Source of the DNA: Candidatus Poseidoniaceae archaeon
GTDB lineage: Archaea; Thermoplasmatota; Poseidoniia; Poseidoniales; Poseidoniaceae
Direction: 5' to 3'
Assembly: GCA_949372875.1 (NCBI GenBank)
Contig: CASIAW010000003.1
Coordinates: 1 to 64,000 of the forward strand
Length of the DNA stretch: 64,000 nt
The position numbers and the translations under genes were made by a program. The notes below the pieces were generated by a model that was given only the letters and a program-made list of their open reading frames with translations, made no database searches and had not been told where the DNA came from. Of this stretch, positions 52,705-62,007 are shown piece after piece. Numbering within the stretch: position 1 is the first letter of the stretch; every line of letters starts with the position of its first letter.

Positions 52705-54084
52705 ATGGATGGCAAGGCGCCAGAAGTTGACGGTCGATTTTTCATCGCTACTCTTCCGTATACGCAAAATACTCAGATTGGGTGGTTTTGTGGAGTGCTG
52801 CTCTACATGTATGGCTTCTTCTTTAGCCCTTTTTGGGCACTTGCAGGTCTTGTTTTACTTTTTCTTACGACACCTCACCCCTTTGCCCAAGAATTGTCAC
52901 TTTTCAAGGAGAAGGTGACAACACAGTCATACCTCGAAAGCTATGCTGAGGAGCGTGGCTTCACCTCAGAGAAGTATTGGATGAAGCAAAGTTTAGAGGA
53001 ATCCAACGATGATGCTGGTGATTGGAACTTTCCAGCTCCAAGTAAGAATGTTTGGAATAAAGAAAATCCCTATGACGAAGACTACGAAGGCTCTCTGCTT
53101 CTCGAGCACCCCTACATGATTGGTGCACCAAAGCCACCATTACTGACCCTTCGAGCTGTCTATTTTACCCTCGGTCTGATCATGCTCCAATATTGGGGTG
53201 TTCTAGCTGCACTCAAACATAACCTCGAAACTTTTGGCTTCTTCTTTGGCTTCCTTCTTGATGATAATTCAAATGAGGGATTGCTCTTTGCAGTTCTTCT
53301 TGTCATCGTGTTTGGATACATTGCATTGTATCTTCTTCTGCTCATGTCATCAATGCTCAACAAGTTGATTGCCAACATGAACATGATTGATTTGCCTACA
53401 ACGCTCGTTTCTGAAGCCTCTGAGGGTGAAGTTGAGTTCATCGGTCAAGTCCGACCTGGTCCACACGGCTCAGTCAAAGTATTCGTCGATGATAATCCAG
53501 AGATGGCCTGTCCAAACCTTGTTTGTTTTGAATGGGTGCGTGAAGATTTTTCCGATGAAGTCGATGCACAAGGTCGGTCTTCTGATAGTTTTTTCAGTGA
53601 GCAAATGCGAGTCGTTAATCGGCTTTTGAAGAATTTTGCTGATTGGCTTTTCATTCGAGACACCATGCACTCTGAAGAATCTGCACGACAACGTGGTGGC
53701 ATACCATTCATTCTTCACGATGGTAGCGGTGGTATACGTGTTGAACCATCGATGTTTAGTCAAATAAGTTACCGCGATCCATTGAAAGTTTGGAATGTTG
53801 GTAAGACCCGCTGGACTCTCTACGGACTACAACTTGGCGACCCGATTTACATACGTGGAGGTCTCATCTCTCGTTCGAAAAAGGAACTTGCAGAGGAGAA
53901 ACTCGTAGATGCACCTAGCAACTCAAAGATCAAGGTCATTGGAAAGAATGTCACTCCAGAACAAGAATTTGTTCTGGCCCAAGGTTCTGAACACAGTATA
54001 CTTGCTTACACTTATTCAGTGTTTGAGACTTTTTATCTCCCGGTGATTTACCTGCTGCTGTTTTTGATAATGGCAATAGCATGA
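52705..54084 (+). CDS. GIDE-like membrane protein, copy 2 (paralog of the preceding gene)
   Basis: 459 residues, 42 bases after copy 1. Shared phrases include DDAGDWNFPAPSKNVWNKE (copy 1 NDWILPAPGPSTWNQE), LLEHPYMIGAPKPPLLTLRA (copy 1 LAEHPTKVGTPIPATFATFG), PTTLVSEASEGEVEFIGQVRPGPHG, GIPFILHDGSGGIRVEP, and RWTLYGLQLGDPIYIRGGLISRSKKELAEEKL. The middle insertion between the strands differs. There are four or more hydrophobic segments. The two proteins may form a hetero-oligomer; that is inference. The start ATG is supported by the shared N-terminal region (about residues 20-60). Confidence 0.6.
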   Translation: MDGKAPEVDGRFFIATLPYTQNTQIGWFCGVLLYMYGFFFSPFWALAGLVLLFLTTPHPFAQELSLFKEKVTTQSYLESYAEERGFTSEKYWMKQSLEESNDDAGDWNFPAPSKNVWNKENPYDEDYEGSLLLEHPYMIGAPKPPLLTLRAVYFTLGLIMLQYWGVLAALKHNLETFGFFFGFLLDDNSNEGLLFAVLLVIVFGYIALYLLLLMSSMLNKLIANMNMIDLPTTLVSEASEGEVEFIGQVRPGPHGSVKVFVDDNPEMACPNLVCFEWVREDFSDEVDAQGRSSDSFFSEQMRVVNRLLKNFADWLFIRDTMHSEESARQRGGIPFILHDGSGGIRVEPSMFSQISYRDPLKVWNVGKTRWTLYGLQLGDPIYIRGGLISRSKKELAEEKLVDAPSNSKIKVIGKNVTPEQEFVLAQGSEHSILAYTYSVFETFYLPVIYLLLFLIMAIA

Positions 54085-54114
54085 AGTTATGACCCAATAC
54101 TCATTGGTCGTAAC

Positions 54115-55335
54115 ATGGCAGAAGATGTAGTCATTATAGGCGGAGCAAGAACCCCATTTTGTGAATGGGTTGGCGGAAAGCGCGGCGATGGAAAGCAAGG
54201 CGGGTTGTTAAAATCTGTAAGTGCACAAGACCTTGGAGGTCTTGCTATCAAAGGAGCTCTTGAGAAAACGGGCACAGACCCTTCATCCGTCGATCATGTG
54301 GTCATGGGTTATGCTTTACAGACCTGCGCTCAATCGATTTACGGTTCACGTCATGCTGGACTAAAGGGCGGCATTCCGCAAGAAGTACCCATGCTTACTC
54401 TTTCACGTATTTGTGGTTCAGGTGTTCAATCAATTGTAACTGGTGCTCAAATGATTATGCTTGGAGAAGCATCTACCGTCGTATCAGGTGGTATGGAAAA
54501 CCTAAGCCAAGCACCGCACGTCATGCGTGGTGGGCGAGAAGGCTGGAAACTTGGTCGGTCTCCCAAAGTCGAAGATTACATGATGACCAATCTCCAAGAT
54601 ACCACTTGTGGAATGTTCATGGCTCAAACTTCGGATGAAATCTGTAACAGAAAAGGAGTAACTCGTGAAGAGATTGATGCTTATGCAGCACGTTCACACG
54701 CTTTAACAACTGCTTCTATAGAAAATGATGTCTTTGAACAAGAAATTGTTCCTGTGACCATTAAGAGTCGCCGTGGTGATACAGTTGTTACCCACAAAGA
54801 CGAAGACCACGTTGTCAAGAACACAACTGCAGAATCACTTGCTCAACTTCCGACTGCATTTGGTCCTGAATCCTTTGTAACTGCTGGAAACGCTTCTGGC
54901 GTCGTTGATGGTGCAGCAGCAGTTGTCATCAAATCGGCATCTCAAGCCGCCTCAGACGGTGATAAGCCACTTGCTCGTATTGTCTCTTGGGGCATTGTCG
55001 GACTTGAACCTGCAATCATGGCCTACGGGCCGGTTCCATCCTCTCGTAAGGCTCTGGAAAAGGCTGGATTAACAACTTCCGACATTGACCGGTGGGAAAT
55101 TAACGAGGCCTTTGCCGGTCAAGCAGTTGCTTGCATCAAAGATCTCGAAATTGATGTTGAGAAAGTCAATGTCAATGGCGGTGCTGTTGGTCTCGGTCAT
55201 CCATTAGCTGCTACTGGCACTCGTTTAGTTCTCACACTTGCTTACGAACTGAAGCGATGTGGTGGGAAGTATGGTGTTGCTACTGCTTGTATCGGTGGTG
55301 GCCAAGGCATTGCTATGGTCATTGAATCGCTTTGA
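54115..55335 (+). CDS. Acetyl-CoA C-acetyltransferase / thiolase
   Basis: 406 residues, typical thiolase size. The nucleophile cysteine lies in LTLSRICGSGVQSIVTGAQM (about Cys 100), NEAFAGQAVACIKD and VNGGAVGLGHPLAATGTRL carry the active-site Asn and His, and TACIGGGQGIAMV the second catalytic cysteine. It condenses or cleaves acyl-CoA (acetoacetyl-CoA or beta-ketoacyl-CoA). It could serve the mevalonate pathway or fatty acid degradation; no adjacent CoA gene decides. The thiolase is 30 bases after the GIDE-like copy 2. Confidence 0.95.
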   Translation: MAEDVVIIGGARTPFCEWVGGKRGDGKQGGLLKSVSAQDLGGLAIKGALEKTGTDPSSVDHVVMGYALQTCAQSIYGSRHAGLKGGIPQEVPMLTLSRICGSGVQSIVTGAQMIMLGEASTVVSGGMENLSQAPHVMRGGREGWKLGRSPKVEDYMMTNLQDTTCGMFMAQTSDEICNRKGVTREEIDAYAARSHALTTASIENDVFEQEIVPVTIKSRRGDTVVTHKDEDHVVKNTTAESLAQLPTAFGPESFVTAGNASGVVDGAAAVVIKSASQAASDGDKPLARIVSWGIVGLEPAIMAYGPVPSSRKALEKAGLTTSDIDRWEINEAFAGQAVACIKDLEIDVEKVNVNGGAVGLGHPLAATGTRLVLTLAYELKRCGGKYGVATACIGGGQGIAMVIESL

Positions 55336-55414
55336 TGGCTTTTTTCTCCGGCCTGATTAAACTCGCTTTCCCGAGTTTTCAAAACAGGCTTCTATAAGTG
55401 AAACATGTTGTTGT

Positions 55415-55903
55415 ATGGGTATGGACTCACTTGCTGTCGCTACATTTTGGATTTCTTCAATACTCATTCTTCCGATCTGGAGCCTTATGTGGTTCATGCC
55501 AAAGCACGAACTTACCAAGAAATTCGTAGGTGATATTCGTTGGTCTATTTTCCCTCTACTGATTCCTTACACGATTCTTGCTCTACCAAATGCAGTGGAT
55601 GTATTGTCAACCTTCCTTACTCAAATGCCAACACCAGAACTTGTTGTTGACTTGTTTGAAGACGATGAAGTGATTGCTTTGGCTTGGCTTCACATGCTGG
55701 CTTTTGATGTGTTTGTAGGCCGCTATGTTTGGTTGCGAATGCTTGCAGCTGACCGCCCAATGTATGTCTCAACGCCGATTTTGATTCTCTGCACAATGAT
55801 GGCTCCTCTTGGATTCCTTCTTGGTTTGCTGGCGACTTGGAATCAGCGCGACCTAGGCGACATGAAATTCAATACTCATGTTGAGACTCCTTCAGAATCT
55901 TAA
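55415..55903 (+). CDS. ABA4-like membrane protein (DUF4281)
   Basis: 162 residues, about four membrane helices. The region WLHMLAFDVFVGRYVWLRM followed by PILILCTMMAPLGFLLGLLA matches the ABA4-like DUF4281 pattern (WxHxLxFDLFVGRW, then PxGLL). ABA4 in plants acts in xanthophyll conversion; its prokaryotic relatives have no settled role. ATG 55415 or 55421 (MGMDSL) may be the start. A partner for carotenoid metabolism is not nearby. Confidence 0.62.
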   Translation: MGMDSLAVATFWISSILILPIWSLMWFMPKHELTKKFVGDIRWSIFPLLIPYTILALPNAVDVLSTFLTQMPTPELVVDLFEDDEVIALAWLHMLAFDVFVGRYVWLRMLAADRPMYVSTPILILCTMMAPLGFLLGLLATWNQRDLGDMKFNTHVETPSES

Positions 55904-55934
55904 GAGGTTCATTCAATACCAAACGCCCCCACCG

Positions 55935-56696
55935 ATGAGCATGGCTGCCCAACATAACTTGGATTGTAGTCACATTCCTTTTGAGATGCCGTCACGGAAA
56001 TGCACTTTGTATCAGAATTGGAAACAACTCACCTTCATGCACTGGAAAGTTGATGCGGATATGCTGCAGAAATACATTCCTGAAGGTCTGGAAATCGACT
56101 TGCATGAAGGGCATACCTACATCGGAGCCATCCCTTTCACTATGGAGAAAGTTCGTCCACGTGGTCTTCCTTGGGTCCCCTTCATCTCCACATTTGGAGA
56201 ATTTAACATCCGAGTATATGTTACGAAGGATGGCGTTCCTGGTGTTTTGTTCCTTACGCTCGATGCTCAGAGTAGGGTCACTTGCTTTCATGCTCCACGT
56301 TCTTACGGTCTACCTTACCGTTATGCAAAATCCAAGGTTCACGTCGAAAGTGACGATCGGTATGTTTGGTCTTCCCGTCGGAAAAATGGCGGTCAATCTT
56401 TGATTGGTTCAACTCAAAAGACCGGCCCAATGCAGCGTGCAAAGAAAGGTTCACTCGAGTATTTTCTTTTCGAACGATACAGTTTGTACACTTCACATAA
56501 TGGTGTATTGAAACGGGCTTATACGCATCATCTCCCTTGGGAGTATTACGCTGCTGAAGTGGATGTTCAAAGCAATACCTTACTGGAATCTTTCGACCTT
56601 GGAATTGATAATCCTCTGCGCCCCGAACATATTCATATGAGTCCGGGCGTCAATGTTCAAACTTGGAATATTGAACCGATTGAGGTGGGACAATGA
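55935..56696 (+). CDS. YqjF/DUF2071 family protein
   Basis: 253 residues from the ATG at 55935; start uncertain, because no Shine-Dalgarno sequence is seen and upstream in-frame starts exist at 55878. The family pattern is QNWKQLTFMHWKVDADMLQKYIPEGLEIDLHEGHTYIGAIPFTMEKVRPRGLPWVPFISTFGEFNIRVYV. It is a beta-barrel acetoacetate decarboxylase-like fold with no known activity. The stop overlaps the DCC gene start by four bases (ATGA), so the two are an operon; YqjF and DCC genes are neighbours in many bacteria, suggesting linked function. Confidence 0.75.
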   Translation: MSMAAQHNLDCSHIPFEMPSRKCTLYQNWKQLTFMHWKVDADMLQKYIPEGLEIDLHEGHTYIGAIPFTMEKVRPRGLPWVPFISTFGEFNIRVYVTKDGVPGVLFLTLDAQSRVTCFHAPRSYGLPYRYAKSKVHVESDDRYVWSSRRKNGGQSLIGSTQKTGPMQRAKKGSLEYFLFERYSLYTSHNGVLKRAYTHHLPWEYYAAEVDVQSNTLLESFDLGIDNPLRPEHIHMSPGVNVQTWNIEPIEVGQ

Positions 56697-57085
56697 CGCA
56701 GAAAGATACCCTCTTGATGGATGGCGATTGTGGACTCTGCACGCATACTGCGGTGTTTATGAATCCCCGATTAAAACAGCAGAACTCCATTCGTTTTCTT
56801 GCCATTGAAAGCGAAGAGGGTCAAGACCTCATCTCGACCTTTCCAGAAAATTTTCAAGCAGCAGACACGGTTTACTTGATTCGCAGTGGTAAGCCATACA
56901 TGCGCTCAGCAGCGGGAATACGCTGCCTTCTTTACATGAAATGGTATTATTCGATATGGTTCCCTCTCTTTTGGATTGTTCCTTTACCGCTGCGCAATAT
57001 AGCGTATCGCATCGTTGCGCGAAATCGTCATCGGGTGTTTAAACGACCAGCAACATGTATCTTCCCGAGTTTCAATATCGAGTGA
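56693..57085 (+). CDS. DCC-family thiol-disulfide oxidoreductase (DUF393)
   Basis: 130 residues. The motif MDGDCGLCTHTAVFM holds the CxxC pair with the preceding D-C that names the DCC family; a thioredoxin-like fold is expected. A hydrophobic segment near residue 85-105 (YYSIWFPLFWIVPLPLRNIAYRI) fits the family. It overlaps the YqjF stop. Redox function is inferred from family and motif. Confidence 0.82.
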   Translation: MTQKDTLLMDGDCGLCTHTAVFMNPRLKQQNSIRFLAIESEEGQDLISTFPENFQAADTVYLIRSGKPYMRSAAGIRCLLYMKWYYSIWFPLFWIVPLPLRNIAYRIVARNRHRVFKRPATCIFPSFNIE

Positions 57086-57117
57086 AACCTCATCACCTTC
57101 CGACTGTAGGGAGAATC

Positions 57118-59013
57118 ATGACGCAGACATGGGTGGTCGACTCCAATTGTTTCATTCATCTTGGTTCAATGGCTCCAGATTCCTTTGTCAAAGACACATC
57201 AAAGATTCTAAAAAAGAACCACCAGGACCTCATTGTGACTCCTGGAGTCCATGATGAAATTCGGAATGTCCGTTTTCAGAAGTGGTCTAATAAGCCGAAA
57301 GTACTTGATGAATTCAATGATATTTTGACAACCATTGCAGTAGAAGACAGTCAAATCCGAGGTCTTGCGCAAAAAATTGGCGAGAAAGCATCACCGCAAG
57401 ATGTGGATCTGTCTTTGATGGTACTCGCAACCCAACTCCATCGTGAAGGTCGAGAAGTCATTTTAGTGACGGACGATTTCAAAATGACGACATCAGGAGA
57501 GAAAGCAAACCTCGGCTACGCAACATGTCCTCCGTCGACGTTTATTCAACGCCTCGCTGCACAGAGTCCATCGAAGAAAAAAGGGCGCATGAAAAGTCTC
57601 TCTCGCCGAGTAAGAGCTGCTGAGATGCGCTATGCAATCAGTCGTGTTCACCAATATGACATTCAGGCAAAATTGACCTGGATGGTTGATTCTTTAATCG
57701 AAGACCGTCCTCAATCCCAGAAAACCTCAACTTCTTCATCAGAAATCAATCTTAAACGAGCTTTACAGCGTACATTAGCAGGTGAGCAAATCAAAGGAAG
57801 CCATATGAAAAAATTAGGCTCTCTCCCTGAAATTTGTAAACCTATTCTTTCTCTCGATTCTCACTTGTCGAAATTGACTTCAAACAACACTTCAGAGAAT
57901 CTCCTTGAAGCCTATGGTGAAACGCTTCTCTTATTGAGTGAGGTACTTGAAGCGATTGGGCTTGATTTGGCGCCGCTGGACGAATCATCTGCAGAACTCG
58001 TACATGGAGCGTTGAGTGGTTACTTGTATCGTACTGAAACGGCTCTTGGTTTGATGGCGAAGATGTCAGGAAAAAGGGAAACTGCACGCCTACACCTTTC
58101 TCGAGCGCTTCATTCTGCTACGCTCATCGATGATTCTTTTGCTGAAATGCACGCTGTGTTTCAACTCGGCCTGTTGGCTATCGCTTCGGAAAAGTGGGAC
58201 AGGTCTGCTCGTCTTTTTGAGACTGCAGACCGTCAAGCACAACTCATTTCTGCACCAAGGTTACCTTACTTGGTATGTGCCGGAATCTGCCGTCACTTGC
58301 TGAACGATACTCAATCTGCTCACCAGCATATCCTTTCGGCAAACAACATCATTTTAGAAAATAAAAAGATTGCATCGCAGCAATTGATGGACCTCGGAGA
58401 GGCTTTGCTTGCTCTTGATCAACCCGGTTTGGCGTTGGAAGTACTCGATGAAGCCATGGAGTGTGCATTGCCACATTGTTCACAGAAACAACTCGAACTT
58501 CTTTCTGAACACTTATTGATGGCGAACGCAGCGATGACGCAAGCAGACATGCTTCATCATGAAGGCCTGCGTTCACTTCTCGATGGTTTGAATCAGTTAA
58601 CGGATGAAGAAGCCGAAGAATTTGCGAAGAAGATCAAAGTGATTGAACAGCGAGCTGATGAGCATAATCAGCCCTTTGAAGAAACATGGAAAAACTGGCA
58701 ACCTTCAAACCAACTCATTCCAGTCAATGCTACGCTCCGAGTTGTGCGTGCCGAAGTTGATGAGAACCAAGATACGCTCGTTGTTGTTCATCATCCTGAA
58801 CTCGGTTCTATTGGCTTGTGGCTTCCTGAAGGGGAATGGAACGTCTCTTCAGGTCACTTACTTTCAATTGGTACGACTCGAGTCAAACTCGCTCTGCCAA
58901 CTGCTGAATTACAAGAGAATCACAGTATACGTGGTATTGTGGCAGTTGAGGACACAACTCAATTGCTGTTCAGTGCACCAGCGGATGATTTTATCATCGA
59001 GGATATGGATTAA
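57118..59013 (+). CDS. PIN-domain protein with long helical repeat C-terminus
   Basis: 631 residues. Residues 1-160 are a PIN nuclease: WVVDSNCFIH (first Asp), GVHDEIRNVRF, SPQDVDLSLMVLATQL and VILVTDDFKM supply the four acidic positions. The remaining about 470 residues are mostly helical, with TPR-like stretches in the middle (ALGLMAKMSGKRETARLHLSRAL, AVFQLGLLAIASEKWDRSARLFETADRQAQ, LGEALLALDQPGLALEVLDEAM) and a beta-rich end. ATG 57118 follows GGGAGAATC. Probably an RNA endonuclease with a protein-binding arm, distinct from toxin-type PIN genes because of size and lack of antitoxin. Confidence 0.78.
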   Translation: MTQTWVVDSNCFIHLGSMAPDSFVKDTSKILKKNHQDLIVTPGVHDEIRNVRFQKWSNKPKVLDEFNDILTTIAVEDSQIRGLAQKIGEKASPQDVDLSLMVLATQLHREGREVILVTDDFKMTTSGEKANLGYATCPPSTFIQRLAAQSPSKKKGRMKSLSRRVRAAEMRYAISRVHQYDIQAKLTWMVDSLIEDRPQSQKTSTSSSEINLKRALQRTLAGEQIKGSHMKKLGSLPEICKPILSLDSHLSKLTSNNTSENLLEAYGETLLLLSEVLEAIGLDLAPLDESSAELVHGALSGYLYRTETALGLMAKMSGKRETARLHLSRALHSATLIDDSFAEMHAVFQLGLLAIASEKWDRSARLFETADRQAQLISAPRLPYLVCAGICRHLLNDTQSAHQHILSANNIILENKKIASQQLMDLGEALLALDQPGLALEVLDEAMECALPHCSQKQLELLSEHLLMANAAMTQADMLHHEGLRSLLDGLNQLTDEEAEEFAKKIKVIEQRADEHNQPFEETWKNWQPSNQLIPVNATLRVVRAEVDENQDTLVVVHHPELGSIGLWLPEGEWNVSSGHLLSIGTTRVKLALPTAELQENHSIRGIVAVEDTTQLLFSAPADDFIIEDMD

Positions 59014-59822
59014 AATCCAGACAAGTCGGTGATATATTTCAAAGCCACAACCACTATGACTGCTAAAAATATCTTCATCAGTTGTTGTTCTGTTAAATAT
59101 TTCATACCATATCTTGCCCCGCTTCGAGATCCGAGTAGCGTGAGTGCCATGAATATGAGAATCAATAGAAACTCTTCACCGAGTTTTGAATACATATCTG
59201 AAGGCAGTGTAAGCAAATGGGCAAAGATTGCAACCGGGACAACAACCATCATGAAATGAAGACTTGTTCCAATTGCTTTTCGGGGTTCCAGTTGTGCAAA
59301 TGTTCGCATCACTGGGACGTAAATTACGCCAGCCCCAATCGCTAATACGCTTGACAAAACACCACCGATGCCTGTTCCAATTTGCAGAGGTATTGGCTGG
59401 ATTTCACCACTTGAGGCCCCATCTTGGTCTTGATTTTGAGATTCCTCTTTCATTTTCATTGATGTTTTGTAAATCGCCCATGAAATCATTATCAAACTCA
59501 AGACTTTGAACACTAAATCCATTTTATCTCCAATAAGTACGACCAAAACCACTCCCAAAATGGCTCCAGGAATTGCGCCGCGTAATCCAAGTTTGAGTGA
59601 GGCATCATCATAATGCTCCTCTTTTCTGTGAGCAAGCCCACTTCCCCAACTTACAACGGCTGTGAGTGAAAGAGAAACTGCAAACAGTGCTCCGTTTATT
59701 TCCCAACCTAGGCCATAGTGCAAGAGAGGAACGAAAATCATTCCTCCTCCCATGCCGAGGGGTGCGAATAAAAAAGCGACAATGAAGACTCCAAGTGAGA
59801 TGACCAGAGTTTCGATAATCAT
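59010..59822 (-). CDS. TauE/SafE-family membrane permease
   Basis: 270 residues. Typical for TauE/SafE (DUF81): ISLGVFIVAFLFAPLGMGGGMIFVPLL in the first helix and GTGIGGVLSSVLAIGAGVIYVPVM in the second half, the internal duplication of the family, with about seven or eight helices. ATG 59822 follows GAGGGAAGCAC. Members export sulfite, sulfoacetate or other anions; the substrate here is unknown. It overlaps the end of the PIN gene by four bases, convergently. Confidence 0.85.
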   Translation of the reverse strand: MIIETLVISLGVFIVAFLFAPLGMGGGMIFVPLLHYGLGWEINGALFAVSLSLTAVVSWGSGLAHRKEEHYDDASLKLGLRGAIPGAILGVVLVVLIGDKMDLVFKVLSLIMISWAIYKTSMKMKEESQNQDQDGASSGEIQPIPLQIGTGIGGVLSSVLAIGAGVIYVPVMRTFAQLEPRKAIGTSLHFMMVVVPVAIFAHLLTLPSDMYSKLGEEFLLILIFMALTLLGSRSGARYGMKYLTEQQLMKIFLAVIVVVALKYITDLSGF

Positions 59823-59921
59823 GTGCTTCCCTCTGAAATGAGTTCTTTTGAGTGCCGGTTTGGCAATCCAGATAGTTCTTGCAACAGTTCTTGCTTCAAG
59901 ACCTTGCCTACTTAGAAGAGC

Positions 59922-60539
59922 GTGAACCAATGGTTTGAAAGCCTAGCCGCCTGCCCTAGTTTCATGTCTGCTGTGCTTTATGTCGCTGGAGGGATTGTCG
60001 CTTTTCTCCTCCTTGTAGTTTCAATTTGGTTTTTCTCGGCGTGGAATCGACTCATTAACCTCGAAGAAAACATCGAAAACTCATGGGCTCAAATATCAGT
60101 TATGCTCAAACAACGTTACGACATGATTCCGAACCTTGTCAGCATTGCAAAAGGTATGGCACAACAAGAAATCAAGTTCTTCGACAAATTGTTTGAAGCT
60201 CGTGCATTGGCAGCAGGTGCCTTGCAAAGAGGAGACATGAACGGCGTCAGTCAAGCAGAATCTGCGTTCTCTGCAATGATTCCTCGAATCAACATGGTTG
60301 CTGAGCAATACCCCGAACTTAAATCCGATTCAGGATTCGTGAACATCCAAAACGAATTGGTCATAATGGAGAATACCATTGCAGACCGCCGAGAAATGTA
60401 TAACTCAACAGTTACCTCGTTTAACAAGACCATTCAAATGATTCCAACAGTCTTTGTTGCGAACATGAAAGGCTGCAAGCGTCGGGACCTGTTTGAAATC
60501 TTCGATCATGAACGTGAAAATGTCGTCATTGAATTTTGA
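59922..60539 (+). CDS. LemA family protein
   Basis: 205 residues from GTG at 59922, or fewer from an ATG at 59964 (MSAVLYVAGG). One N-terminal membrane helix (VAGGIVAFLLLVVSIWFF) is followed by a helical domain with NRLINLEENIENSWAQISVMLKQRYDMIPNLVSIAKG, the LemA signature, and RREMYNSTVTSFNKTIQMIPTVFVANM. Function is not settled; LemA proteins are membrane-anchored coiled bundles. It is divergent from the TauE-like gene. Confidence 0.9.
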   Translation: MNQWFESLAACPSFMSAVLYVAGGIVAFLLLVVSIWFFSAWNRLINLEENIENSWAQISVMLKQRYDMIPNLVSIAKGMAQQEIKFFDKLFEARALAAGALQRGDMNGVSQAESAFSAMIPRINMVAEQYPELKSDSGFVNIQNELVIMENTIADRREMYNSTVTSFNKTIQMIPTVFVANMKGCKRRDLFEIFDHERENVVIEF

Positions 60540-60606
60540 GTCGATTCTACTCACCCTCGTGCGTAACTTCAAACCGCAAGAAGAGTAAGGACAGATTGGT
60601 GGAGTT

Positions 60607-62007
60607 ATGTTTATCATTATTGGTTCAGGTCAACTCGCCATTCGTTTGAGTCAATGGTGTGCTGAACGACGTCGAAGTATTTTGATTGGTTTGGCTGCCC
60701 ATCTCCCTCTTGACGGGCCGCTTGAAGGCTGTGAAATTATGGCGCTTCCAAGCCCGACCTTACTCAACTCCTTACCTCTTGATGCGCACAAGCCTACCGC
60801 TGTACTCTTGCTTGACCCTGAAGCACTTGCAGATGAAGACCCCGTTACAGCAATTCAGAATCGCTGGTCAGATATTCCAATTCTCACGACTTTACCACTC
60901 GAAGGGGATGGCGTTGACCTCATCAGTGTTGATGATGTATCGATTGCTGCTATGCAAGATAGAATCCGTTCATGGGAGCGCAAAGATGGGGCAGGCGTGG
61001 TTTTACATTACCTCCAATCAATTCCTCCACAGTCAAAGGTAGCCATCTTCTGTCATGATAATCCAGATCCTGATGCATTAGGTGCAGGATTAGCCATGTA
61101 TGATTTGGTTCAGAAAATGGGACTGGTTCCTGAATTGTTGCATGGTGGGTTGATTGAGCATCAGCAGAATCGGGCCATGGTTCGCCTGCTTGACATACCA
61201 GTTCGTCGATTGATACTTGATTGGGAAGTCCAAGATGTCCTAAGGGATGCTGCTGTGGTCATGACCGTTGACTTTCACCGACCGGGTGCAAATAACATTC
61301 TTCCTGATGATTGCGTACCGCACATTGTTCTGGACCATCACTCTCTGGAGAAATCGGTTGCAGCAGATATTTCTCTTGTTCGACCAGAATTCTCAGCAAC
61401 TTCTTCACTTGTTTCCAGCCTTTTGATGAGCTTGAATCACCCTATCGATTCACGTATTGCAACGGCCCTTGCTTTTGGTATACGAACCGATACACTTGGC
61501 TTTACTCGAAACTTCAACCCAGTAGATATCCGAGCACTTTCATGGTTGAATGCCTTTGTCGACAAGGACATGCTTCGTTCTATAGAAGAGCCTCCGCGTT
61601 CACAAGAAACGCTTGAATCCTTTGCCGAAGCCTTGAGGTCCCGTATTCTGTTCAATTCCACTCTTCTCGCACCTCTTACTTCGATGCCAAACCGCGATTC
61701 ACTCGCCCAAATTGCAGATTTCCTGCTCCCGACAGAAGGCATTGATACAGTGGTCGTATTCGGTCCACGCCGAGGTAAAATTATTCTTTCAGCACGTTCT
61801 AAAGATGAGTCACTCCATCTTGGCCGACTGCTCTCTGAGAAGTGGAGCGGTGGATTATCCGGAGGTCACAAAGCCCTCGCTGGTGGTCAGATACCCTTTG
61901 ACGTTCTTCTTTCAGAAGTGCCTTCAGATCCCGAAGAAGCGAAAGAACACGCCGTTCAAGCGATGAGTTTAGCGCTCAAAGATTTATTTCCAAGAGAGGT
62001 TTTGTGA
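60607..62007 (+). CDS. DHH-family phosphoesterase with N-terminal Rossmann-like domain
   Basis: 466 residues. The N-terminal about 125 residues begin with MFIIIGSGQLAIRLSQW, a TrkA-N/RCK-like nucleotide-binding start. The DHH domain shows HDNPDPDALGAG, TVDFHRPG, and IVLDHHSLEK; the DHHA1 part has GGLSGGHKALAGGQIP near the C-terminus. Manganese-dependent cleavage of phosphodiester bonds in cyclic dinucleotides or short oligonucleotides (nanoRNase) is the family activity. The Rossmann part may sense NAD(H) or nucleotide; that is inference. It overlaps the next gene start by one base. Confidence 0.85.
   Translation: MFIIIGSGQLAIRLSQWCAERRRSILIGLAAHLPLDGPLEGCEIMALPSPTLLNSLPLDAHKPTAVLLLDPEALADEDPVTAIQNRWSDIPILTTLPLEGDGVDLISVDDVSIAAMQDRIRSWERKDGAGVVLHYLQSIPPQSKVAIFCHDNPDPDALGAGLAMYDLVQKMGLVPELLHGGLIEHQQNRAMVRLLDIPVRRLILDWEVQDVLRDAAVVMTVDFHRPGANNILPDDCVPHIVLDHHSLEKSVAADISLVRPEFSATSSLVSSLLMSLNHPIDSRIATALAFGIRTDTLGFTRNFNPVDIRALSWLNAFVDKDMLRSIEEPPRSQETLESFAEALRSRILFNSTLLAPLTSMPNRDSLAQIADFLLPTEGIDTVVVFGPRRGKIILSARSKDESLHLGRLLSEKWSGGLSGGHKALAGGQIPFDVLLSEVPSDPEEAKEHAVQAMSLALKDLFPREVL

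Noticed and set aside
57055-57117. Longer N-terminus for the PIN protein
   Set aside because: It would overlap the DCC gene end and lacks a Shine-Dalgarno sequence; GGGAGAATC directly before 57118 supports the shorter form.
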